The notes beneath the pieces were generated by a model. That model searched no databases, had not been told where the DNA came from, and was given only the letters and a program-made list of their open reading frames with translations. 64,000 nucleotides of DNA from positions 150,935-214,934 of the forward strand of contig VZQC01013305.1 in the NCBI GenBank assembly GCA_009823505.1. Reading direction: 5' to 3'. The DNA is from Rhizomys pruinosus. Its lineage: Eukaryota > Chordata > Mammalia > Rodentia > Spalacidae. The position numbers and the translations under genes are program-made. Positions 56,201 to 64,000 of the stretch are shown here, piece after piece (within the stretch, counting starts at the first letter, position 1; each line of letters opens with the position of its first letter).

Positions 56201-57245
56201 TAACCCTCTTATCACCCTGGGCACAACCATCTATGATTGTGGGTCAGGTCAGCTGGCACAGCTGCCAGGCTTTCCTTCCATAGTCATGGGCTTGAACACA
56301 TGATGCCAGCTCCAGGTTGTTCTGAGGATGTGATTTCATAATAGGCCTTGGGGCACGCACCTTTAATTCTAATTCCTCAGGGGCAGAGGCAGCAGATCTC
56401 TGGTTCCTAACATTCGAGGAGTTCCAGGCTAATGAGGATTACATAGTGAGACCCTGTATCCAGGAAAACAATGCTTGGCTTAAGGACCTGAGTTTGATCC
56501 TCGGAACACATATAAAAAACTAGGTGCAGGTGGCCCTGTGCTTGTAATTGCAGTGCTGGAGAGGCAGATGCCTGGGGCTCACTGCCAGCCAGTGTAGCCT
56601 ACTTGTTACTTGTTGAGATCCAGGCCCTAAGAGACCTTGTCTCAAAAACATAAGGTATGGGCAGGGCAAGATGGCTTAGTAGGTGAAGGTGCAAGCCTGA
56701 CTCCCTGAGTTCAATCCCCCGAATCTATGGCAGGAAGCTGGGAGAAGCAGGCCTCCTGAAAGTCGTCTTCCGACCTCCACGAGAGTGCTCCGGCACACAT
56801 GCGCACCTACCTCCTTACAAAAAGGATGTGTGTTAATAAAATTGTATGAGGGGAAAAGAATGTAAAATGTAGACACTATATTGTCAGGGAATTATACAAA
56901 GAAACACCATGTTTTTGAGTTAGGTCATGGGACCATTTTTCTATAAGGTGTTAATATGCTATGCAGCAATTCCCATAAGCACAGGCAGAGTTTACATGAA
57001 TTTTAAAAATGATAACCTCTCCAGATCAAGAACCCTGCAGTTTGTATCTGAACGCATCCTTTAAATACAAAAGCAGTTGTGAGTTGCTAGAAATATGTCA
57101 CGGGCATGAGGGTGCCTCGAAGGCCAGAAGAGGGGGCCTGGGTCCCCTGGAGCTGGAATTACAGGCCGCATGAGTTGCTGACCTGAGTGCTGGAAACCAA
57201 AACTTCGGTTTCTGGGAGAGCAGAAATTGCTTGTAACCACTGAGC
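53040..57245 (+). repeat. Large direct duplication B, copy 1 (noisy)
   Basis: This corresponds along its whole length to 57247-61349, immediately to the right of one N. It starts at 'ggaaccaatcccaaagcccc' (copy 2: 'aaccaacctaaatgcccc') and stops at 'cttgtaaccactgagc'. Parts such as 53040-54340 and 54960-55600 are full of small indels and the CA/GA microsatellite is broken; other parts (54345-54660, 55600-56330) are nearly identical. Typical of an uncollapsed long-read contig end. Confidence 0.94.
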
Positions 57246-57246
57246 N
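57246..57246. other. Single-N assembly join between duplicates
   Basis: The N interrupts a B3-type SINE ('ccactgagc' N) that is complete in copy 2 at 61340-61362. The sequence right of the N jumps back to the start of the duplicated segment. Confidence 0.95.
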
Positions 57247-57460
57247 AACCAACCTAAATGCCCCTCAACTGACGAGTGGATAGAGAAAATGTGGTACATC
57301 TACACAATGGAATTCTATGCAGCAGTAAAGAAAGACGACATCACGAGCTTTGCAGGAAAATGGCTGGAGCTAGAGGACATCATGCTGAGTGAAGTAACAC
57401 AGTCCCAGAAAAACAAACGATGCATGGTATCACTCATCTGTGGATGCTAGTGCCAATTAC
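57247..57460 (+). mobile_element. L1 ORF2 extreme C-terminus, sense
   Basis: DNA matches the last ORF2 segment: 'cccctcaactgacgagtgga', 'aaatgtggtacatctacaca', 'gtgaagtaacacagtcccag'. It is cut by the N on the left and by a B2 on the right. The noisy counterpart is at 53040-53250. Confidence 0.9.
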
Positions 57461-57462
57461 CC

Positions 57463-57620
57463 AGTTGTTTGTGCATCCATGGAGGTCAGAAGAGGGTGTC
57501 GGATTCCCCTGGAACTGGAGTTAAAGACGTTTCTCAGCCACCATGTGGGTGCTGGGGATCGATCCCAGGTCCTCTGCAAGAGCAGTTGGCGCTTTTAACC
57601 ACTAGGCCATCTCTCCAGCC
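57463..57620 (-). repeat. B2 SINE, 3' truncated, between L1 pieces
   Basis: An antisense B2 that starts in its body ('tgcatccatggaggtcagaa') and ends 'ggccatctctccagccca'. The noisy counterpart is at 53268-53430. Confidence 0.9.
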
Positions 57621-57639
57621 CAGGAAACAACTTTCTAAA

Positions 57640-58138
57640 TCAGACAGCAGCTGCACAGGAAATAAGGTCAATAGTTGACAAATTGGACTTCATCAAACTC
57701 AAAAGCTTCTGTATAGCTAAAGAAACAATCAAGGAAGTGAAGAGAAATCCCACAGAGTCGGAGGAAATCTTCACAAGTGATTCATCTGATAGAGCATTAA
57801 CATCAAGAATATATAGACTACTCAAAAAACAAAGAAGAAAACAAATGACCTACTCAAAAGATGGAGTAAAGAGCTGAACAGAGACTTCACCAGTGAGGAA
57901 GTAAAGATGTCTGAGAAACATCTTAAAAAGTGTTCAACATCATTAATAATTAAGGAAATGCAAATTAAAACCACTCTCAGGTATCATCTCACTCTGATAC
58001 AACTGGCTAAGATCAAGAACACAAAGACACCAAATGCTGGAGAGATTGTGGGGGAAGGGGAACACTCATCCACTACTAGTGGGAATGTAAATGGTACAAC
58101 CATTATGGAAAGCAGTGTGGAAAGTGTTTCTTTTTAAA
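57640..58138 (+). mobile_element. L1 ORF2 piece upstream of the C-terminus, sense
   Basis: Frames carry DFIKLKSFCIAKETIKEVKR, SRIYRLLKKQRRK and KHLKKCSTSLIIKEMQIKTT, typical of L1 ORF2 ahead of the segment at 57247. The two pieces are in non-colinear order, so they come from separate insertions or a rearranged one. The noisy counterpart is at 53470-53945. Confidence 0.9.
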
Positions 58139-58154
58139 GGAGTTTGAGAAGATA

Positions 58155-58367
58155 TCAAAGGCTAGAGAGATTCCTCAGTTGATAAAGTCTTTGCCTTGCT
58201 ACCGTGAGGATCTGAGTTCAGTTCCCAGGGGGAGATAATGCATTCTTGTAATCCTACTTCTGGAGAGGTGAAGATGGATGGATGCCTCATGCTCACTAGC
58301 CAATCAGCCTGGCCTACTTGGTGAATTCCAGGTACCTAAGGAAGGACACCAAAAGTTGTCCTCTAGC

Positions 58368-58451
<84 letters not shown>
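58155..58451 (+). repeat. B4-type SINE ending in (CA)n(GA)n
   Basis: A tRNA-like half ('agagattcctcagttgataa') and a B1-like half, a tail 'ggacaccaaaagttgtcctc', then CA (58372-58407) and GA (58408-58451) arrays. In copy 1 (54240-54312) the same array is broken up. Confidence 0.8.
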
Positions 58452-58452
<1 letters not shown>

Positions 58453-58899
58453 ATCCTCAGACATACCCAGAGACACAGTAAAGAGAAGATATCAAAGTCA
58501 TGTAGTGATTATGGGAACTTTAAAGCAGCAGGACAGATGTCTCAGCCCGTTGAATCTCCCATGTCCCTTGCCGTTCAGCTCCCCCTAACACCGACCTCTT
58601 TCTGTTGCTGTCCGTTACAGTACCAGCACACCCCTCATTCCGGTGGCATAAGGAAAGTTCTGGGGAATGAGACAGGTGCTCAGTCACCCTATCAGTATTC
58701 CCTCTCTTTTACAAGATTGATGAGTTAGGGCTATCAGACATCAGTCAAGGCAGGACATGCATCTGGAATGTTCCATCCTCCCAAAGGTTGAGCCATCCTG
58801 TTTTAGAGGCTGCAGACTGAGAGCTTGTTCCCCTTGGGTATTATCTCTTCCTTCTAACCTAGGGTTTTGTCTGCTCTTTTTCTCTTCTTGGTTATTTCT

Positions 58900-59475
58900 T
58901 GAGTTTTGTTTTATTTTTATTACCATTTATAATTTGTACATTTTTATTAGGTACAGTGTCATATGTACACATCATGCGCTGATCAAATCAGGATAATTAA
59001 CAATTCCTTCTCTTTACCATTTCTTTACATTTAGACCTCTTGAGCACCTTTCTTCTGGATCTTCATAAAAGGCATAATAGATTACCATGAACTATAGCTA
59101 CCCCACTGTCCTGTGGAACACCCAAACATATTCTTCTTTTCTTAAAAATTTTATTTATTTTCGTATGTGTATGAATGTACTGTCTGCATGTAGGTTTGTG
59201 CACCTGTGTCATGCAATTCCTCGGAGGTCAGAAGAGGGTGTTGGATTCCCCTGGAACTGGAGTTAAAGACATTTCTCAGCCACCATGTGGGTGCTGGGGA
59301 TCGAACTCGGGCCCTCTGCAAGAGCAGTCAGGCTCTTAACCGCTAGGCCATCTCTCCAGCCCCCCAAATATATTCTTCTATCAAACTGTGTTTGATACCT
59401 ATATCCAACCTATCTTTTCCCACCATCCCCTCACTTTCCAGCCTCTAATAATTACAATCCTCCATTCAGATTAAC
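58900..59475 (+). mobile_element. Ancient L1M-like 3' fragments, split by a B2
   Basis: 'cgctgatcaaatcaggataa', 'catgaactatagctacccca' and, beyond a B2 (59142-59363), 'cagcctctaataattacaat' follow in the order of an old mammalian L1 3' region. The noisy counterpart is at 54780-55330. Confidence 0.6.
59142..59363 (-). repeat. B2 SINE
   Basis: A clean antisense B2 inserted in the old L1 relic. Its counterpart in copy 1 (55005-55235) has multiple indels. Confidence 0.93.
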
Positions 59476-59479
59476 TTCT

Positions 59480-59716
59480 TTTTAAAAGAAACATTTTATT
59501 TATTATTTTTAAATTTATGCATATGAGTGTATTGCTTATATGTAGGTAGGTTCATTTGTGTTGTGCAATGCCCACGGGTATCAGAAGAGGGCATTGGATC
59601 CCCTGGAACTGGAATTACAGATGGTTGTTAGTCACTATGTAGATGTTGGGAATTGAACTGGGTCCTCTCCAAGAGCAGCCAGTGCTCTTAGATGCTGAGC
59701 CATCTCTGCAGCCCCT
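59480..59716 (-). repeat. B2 SINE, diverged
   Basis: An antisense B2 ending 'gagccatctctgcagcccc'. The counterpart is 55365-55605. Confidence 0.9.
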
Positions 59717-60455
59717 CTGGTTTAACTTCTTTAATCTAGGTTAAGGAGGGATTTTGTTTTTATCTTCTGCATCAGGTCTGTCTTGCATGTGCAAGAAGAG
59801 AAGGGATTTGGCTCTGGCTGTCTCAAGCTCAACTTGTAGTCAGAGCCATGTGGAGTCAACAAGACCTTTCCTCTGTGATTCCTGCACTCTGGCCCTCTTT
59901 GATCTCTGATGTTTTCACTTTCTGTGACCTGACACTTGGCACCATCCCATACATGTTGTGTCGTGCCTTTTGGCGAATCATTTTATGCTTCTTTTTCAGA
60001 AAACCACCTCACAGTTACTGCTGACCTGATCACTCTAGTCAGAATTCAGTTTGTCAGGGCAAAGAACAAAGTGGTGATTTCTCCTTTTCTTTTTCATTTC
60101 ATTCTGGGTGGCTATCTTAGGCTGCCCTTCTCAGCCAGCGGCCACAAGGAGGACTGTATTTTTTTCTGAATCAACAACAGAAAGCTGGTGTTTTACATAG
60201 GCACAGCTTATGAAGAAAAAAGCAAAATCACCATTTAATAAGAACCTAGTGAGGAGTTGTGTAAAGACTAAAAGAAAGAAGGGTCTCCTCAAATGTCACT
60301 TGAAGAAAGCATAACCCTCTTATCACCCTGGGCACAACCATCTATGATTGTGGGTCAGGTCAGCTGGCACAGCTGCCAGGCTTTCCTTCCATAGTCATGG
60401 GCTTGAACACATGATGCCAGCTCCAGGTTGTTCTGAGGATGTGATTTCATAATAG
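59717..60455. other. Mertk intron 2, unique stretch
   Basis: About 740 bases without recognised repeats, almost identical to 55606-56345. The 77-codon frame at 59936 differs from its twin by frameshifts, which argues against coding. Confidence 0.5.
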
Positions 60456-60945
60456 GCCTTGGGGCACGCACCTTTAATTCTAATACTCAGGAGGCAGAGG
60501 CAGGCAGATCTCTGGTCTACATAGAGAGTTCCAGGCTAATGAGGATTACATAGTGAGACCCTGTCTCCAGGAACAATGCTTGGCTTAAGGACCTGAGTTT
60601 GATCCTCGGAACACATATAAAAAACTAGGTGCAGGTGGCCCTGTGCTTGTAATTGCAGTGCTGGAGAGGCAGATGCCTGGGGCTCACTAGCCAGCCAGTG
60701 TAGCCTACTTGTTACTTGTTGAGATCCAGGCCAGTAAGAGACCTTGTCTCAAAACATAAGGTAATGGGCAGGCAAGATGGCTTAGTAGGTGAAGGTGCAA
60801 GCCTGACTCCCTGAGTTTTATCCCCAGAATCCATATGGCAGAAGCTGGGAGAGCAGACTCCTGAAAGTCGTCCTCCGACCTCCACGAGAGTGCTCCGGCA
60901 CACATGCGCACCTACCTCCTTACAAAAAGGATGTGTGTTAATAAA
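60456..60945 (+). repeat. B1/B4-type composite followed by a B3-type SINE
   Basis: A B1-like part (60456-60575), an ID-like start ('gcttggcttaaggacctgag'), a second B1-like part to 'gaccttgtctcaaaa' (60750), then a tRNA SINE (60771-60945: 'aagatggcttagtaggtgaa', 'cctccgacctccacgagagt'). The counterpart is 56350-56860. Confidence 0.7.
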
Positions 60946-61185
60946 ATTGTATGAGGGGAAAAGAATGTAAAATGTAGACACTATATTGTCAGGGAATTAT
61001 ACAAAGAAACACCATGTTTTTGAGTTAGGTCATGGGACCATTTTTCTATAAGGTGTTAATATGCTATGCAGCAATTCCCATAAGCACAGGCAGAGTTTAC
61101 ATGAATTTTAAAAATGATAACCTCTCCAGATCAAGAACCCTGCAGTTTGTATCTGAACGCATCCTTTAAATACAAAAGCAGTTGT

Positions 61186-61362
61186 GAGTTGCTAGAAATA
61201 TGTCACGGGCATGAGGGTGCCTCGAAGGCCAGAAGAGGGCCCTGGGTCCCCTGGAGCTGGAATTACAGGCCGCATGAGTTGCTGACCTGAGTGCTGGAAA
61301 CCAAACTTCGGTTTCTGGGAAGAGCAACAAGTGCTTGTAACCACTGAGCCATCTCTCCAGAC
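61186..61362 (-). repeat. B3-type SINE
   Basis: An antisense tRNA SINE ending 'gagccatctctccagacc'. Its twin in copy 1 is cut by the N at 57246. Confidence 0.82.
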
Positions 61363-61417
61363 CATCTTTAACCCTCTTCACCAGACTTTGTAGACTTCCT
61401 GCCTCTCTAAATTTATT

Positions 61418-61577
61418 TGGACATTTTTTTTGGGGGGGGGGTGTTTGAGACAGTCTCCCTCTAGCCCTAGCTGTCCTGGAACTCACTATGTAGACTAGGC
61501 TGGCCTTGAGCTCACAGAGATGCACCTGCTTCTGCTGAATGCTGGAATTAAAGGAATGTGCCACCACACCCAGTTCA
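61418..61577 (-). repeat. B1 SINE (first of a cluster)
   Basis: An antisense B1 with T- and G-runs at 61425-61441 and the end 'gccaccacacccagttcac'. Confidence 0.88.
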
Positions 61578-61740
61578 CTTTTTTTTTTTTTTTTTCTTTG
61601 TTTTTTTGGACAGGGTCTCCTTGTATCGCCAGCTTTCCGGAACTTCATACGTTAGAAAAGGCTGGCGTTGAACTCACAGAGATCACCCGCATTCCTGCTA
61701 ATGCCGTACTGGGTTAAATGCAGTGTCCATCAGCCCGGCT
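61578..61740 (-). repeat. B1 SINE, heavily altered
   Basis: An antisense B1 recognisable by 'ggacagggtctccttgtat' and 'gttgaactcacagagatcac', with many substitutions and indels. Confidence 0.75.
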
Positions 61741-61749
61741 CAGCCTCAT

Positions 61750-61917
61750 TCTTTTTTTTTTTTTTGGTTCCTTTTCTGAGGCACGTGTCCTCCATGTAGC
61801 CCCAGCTGTCCTGGAACTCACTCTGTAGACCAGGCTGGCTTTGAACTCACAAAGATCTGCCTGCCTCTGCCTCCCGAGTGCTAGGATCAAAGGCGTACCT
61901 AGTATGGCTCGGCTCAC
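61750..61917 (-). repeat. B1 SINE, altered ends
   Basis: An antisense B1 whose middle is clean but whose two ends carry unusual indels ('tgaggcacgtgtcctccat'). Confidence 0.88.
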
Positions 61918-62165
61918 TTTTTTTTTTTTTTTAATACTTTTTTAAAATTTTATTTATTTATTTTTATGTTTATGAATGTACTGTCTGCATGCAGGTCTGT
62001 GCACCCTTGTCATGCAATGCCTCGGAGGTCAGAAGAAGGCATTGGATTCCCCTGGAACTGGAGTTAAAGGTGATTCTCAGCTGCCATGTGGGTGCTGGGG
62101 ATTGAACCCGGGTCCTCTGCAAGAGCAATTGGCGCTCTTAACCACTAGGCCATCTCTCCAGCCCC
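61918..62165 (-). repeat. B2 SINE
   Basis: A clean antisense B2 from a T-run to 'ggccatctctccagcccc', the last of four SINEs in the same orientation. Confidence 0.94.
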
Positions 62166-63051
62166 TCAGCTCACTTCTTAATCTCACTCCTGGTACCAAG
62201 TGGCATGTGCTGGAATACACCTGCTGTCTCAGCATTTGGGAGGCTGGGGCAGGAAGAGCTCAAGTTGGCCTGGGCTACATAGCAAAATCTGTGGGAAAGA
62301 AAAGAGAAACCAGCAACAGCAAAAGGAAATGGAATCACATGTGCAGAAATCTAGAAAATAAGAACAAAGCTCCTGTAACCACAGATACCTGAGAGTTATC
62401 AACTCACTTTGTACTCACAAAACTTTTATCTCCAAGTCTCCTGCACTTGGGATGTTCACATTCTCCTTTTAGCACCAGGTGAAGACAGAAAGCATTTTGG
62501 TGGGACTTGTATTTATTTATTACATTTTATTTTCAGTTCTTTTGTTTTGTATTTGGCATAAGTCACCATTTAAACCTTTTTGTGTGTGCAGAATAATGGC
62601 ATTAAGCACATTCACACTACACTGCAATCCTCTCCACCATCTATCCACAGAACCTTTTCTTCATGGAAGTCAGTACCATGAAACATGGGCTCCTCATGCC
62701 TCCCTCTTCCAGCCCTTGGGAACTAATGTTCTATATTCTTTATGAGGTTGGTGTCTCATATAGAATCACACAATATCTTTCCACTTTGTATTTCTTTGAA
62801 GAAGCCTTGAAAGATTAACTGAAAATCCCAAAACATTTTCGAGGGGGCCAGCCCAGCAGTGGGACGCAGAGGGATGGAGATGCCGGTCTGTGTGCTTGGT
62901 ATTCAGGGGCCAGCCCAATAGCTCCTGCTCTTGGGGGATGGGTGTTGTCAGTGCCAGCCCCACAGCCTGGGCCAGGTGGTTCCTGTCTAGACGCTGGCTC
63001 AGTCTGTATCATTTCATTCTCCCTCCTCAGTCCAGATGTTCATTTTCCTTG

Positions 63052-63053
<2 letters not shown>
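62166..63053. other. Mertk intron 2; old B1-like and L1M-like traces
   Basis: A weak B1-like part at 62195-62300 ('catttgggaggctggggcag') and an old L1-like trace at 62575-62790 ('catatagaatcacacaatat'). The rest is unique. Confidence 0.45.
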
Positions 63054-63108
<55 letters not shown>

Positions 63109-63121
63109 AGATAGATAGATA
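63054..63121. repeat. (TATC)n then (GATA)n, palindromic microsatellite
   Basis: About 13 TATC units turn at 63107-63110 into about three ATAG units, which are their reverse complement, so the array can fold on itself. Confidence 0.96.
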
Positions 63122-63258
63122 TTTTTTTTTTGAGACAGGGTCTCCCTGTACCCTCAGCTAGCCTGGAGCTCACTATGTAGACCAGGCTGGCCTTGAACTT
63201 ACAGAGATCTGCCTGCCGAGTGCTGGGATCAAAGGTGTGCACCACCACACCTGGCTCA
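63122..63258 (-). repeat. B1 SINE, internal deletion
   Basis: An antisense B1 with a deletion between 'gagatctgcctgcc' and 'gagtgctgggatc'. Confidence 0.9.
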
Positions 63259-63279
63259 TTGATGACATTTTTGTTTCTT

Positions 63280-63365
63280 AGGTAGGAGATAGCATGGAGA
63301 TTAAACCCAGGTTCTGTGACTGAGCTGTGCTAATGTTTGACAACTGAGCTATACCTCCAGCTCCA
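63280..63365 (-). repeat. ID-type SINE, old
   Basis: An antisense tRNA-like element ('gagattaaacccaggttctg' to 'ctgagctatacctccagc'). Confidence 0.65.
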
Positions 63366-63535
63366 GACCTTTGTTTTGTTTCGTTTTGTTTTGTTTTGTT
63401 GCTTGAGACAGGGTCTCATTATGTAGCCCCAGTTGGCTTGAAACTTGATATATAGACCAGACCAGCCTCAAGAGATTCACTTGCCTCTGCCTTTTCAGTG
63501 CTAAGATCAAAAGCATGTGCTGCCAGTCCCAGTCC
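63366..63535 (-). repeat. (GTTTT)n and B1 SINE, old
   Basis: A TTTTG array (63370-63402) in the A-tail position is followed by a diverged antisense B1. Confidence 0.82.
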
Positions 63536-63589
63536 CTGAGCATTTTTAAAAGCAGTATAGCTATGAACAATTGAAAATTAAATTAAAAA

Positions 63590-63998
63590 TGGGAGACGCC
63601 ATAACGCGCCAGGCCAGTAGGATCGAAAGGTTATTCCTGGACAAACTGTCAGCCCATGAAAGGAAACAGCCAGAATTGACCAGAGTCCAAGTCAACAGCT
63701 CCAGAGAGAGTGGACTGTTTTACCTCTCATCCACCTGTGCCCCTTTTCTAAGCCTAGGGAACAACCTGCGGAAGAGGGGGCGTGGTAGAATGTAAGGGCT
63801 GCGATTGGGGTGAATGGTGAAACTACAGCAATGTAGTCTGGACACTCATTTGATCAACTTGATTGAACAAACAACCTGTCACCCCCCACTGGATGGTGGG
63901 GCTGTAGGTGTTTGGGCACAACAGCCTGCAGATAGGTTTTGCATGAAGGATGCTTGTACTCATGGATTATCACTTATAGCTAAAAATGAAAAAAAAAA
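63590..63998 (+). repeat. Unclassified poly(A)-ended repeat, copy 2
   Basis: The sense-strand counterpart of 36866-37217, extending further 5' (from about 63590) and ending in a run of A at the window edge. Shared words include 'cagactgtttt'-like, 'taagcctagggaacaacctg' and 'ggggtgaatggtgaaactac'. No open frame is conserved between the copies. Confidence 0.8.
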
Positions 63999-64000
63999 AA

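Larger units (their letters stand above)
57247..61349 (+). repeat. Large direct duplication B, copy 2 (clean)
   Basis: The cleaner version of 53040-57245, with intact microsatellite, SINE heads and L1 words. Its elements are listed individually. Sequence beyond 61350 continues normally, so this copy is the better representation of the locus. Confidence 0.94.

Noticed and set aside
58372..58451. CA/GA array read as a low-complexity protein
   Set aside because: The His/Thr and Glu/Arg runs are translations of a microsatellite at the end of a SINE.
55825..60169. 77-codon frame seen twice (55825-56058 and 59936-60169)
   Set aside because: It is repeated only because the segment is duplicated, and the two copies differ by compensating frameshifts; no known protein.

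Overview
The window is mammalian nuclear DNA from a muroid rodent. B1, B2, B3, B4/ID SINEs and rodent-type L1 pieces occur roughly every 0.3-1 kb on both strands, with many A-rich tails and target-site duplications (TSDs). Two spliced genes are recognisable from their exons. The Mertk exon 2 protein is close to, but not identical with, the mouse protein as I recall it, and the B2 consensus differs from mouse B2. I infer a muroid other than mouse or rat and do not name the species. No prokaryotic gene, RNA gene or CRISPR array is visible.

Genes. At the left edge, minus strand, is the first coding exon of Anapc1 (CDS 1358-1570), with its CpG-rich promoter near 3560-4110. About 11.5 kb away and pointing the other way is the Mertk CpG island (about 14690-16080). 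Mertk exon 1 (CDS 15625-15688, signal peptide) ends in a consensus splice donor. Exon 2 (50781-51189) encodes the N-terminal extension and the start of the first Ig domain. Intron 1 (15689-50780) and the visible part of intron 2 (51190 to the window end) fill the rest. The head-to-head Anapc1/Mertk order matches the known mammalian arrangement.

Layout. 1-3560: Anapc1 intron 1 and exon 2, with SINEs. 3560-4110: Anapc1 promoter. 4110-14690: intergenic DNA with SINEs and an L1 3' end. 14690-16080: Mertk promoter and exon 1. 16080-22835: intron 1 with dense SINEs. 22836-33100: a disturbed block with single-N joins, a 1.8-2.1 kb segment present twice, a minus-strand L1 carrying ORF1 and reverse-transcriptase remnants, and about 3.7 kb that looks like no rodent sequence. 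33100-50780: ordinary intron. 50781-51189: exon 2. 51985-61350: intron 2 with inverted L1 pieces and a 4.1-4.2 kb segment present twice across a single N, the first copy much noisier. 61350-64000: a SINE cluster, a TATC/GATA tract and an unclassified repeat.

The most informative non-gene observations are: a recurrent B2-head plus B1 composite SINE with TSDs around the whole unit at three loci; a possible poly(A)-only retrotransposition scar; an unclassified poly(A)-ended repeat of about 350 bp present twice; and two large direct duplications that are probably assembly artefacts and would inflate the Mertk introns. I see no convincing novel protein-coding system.
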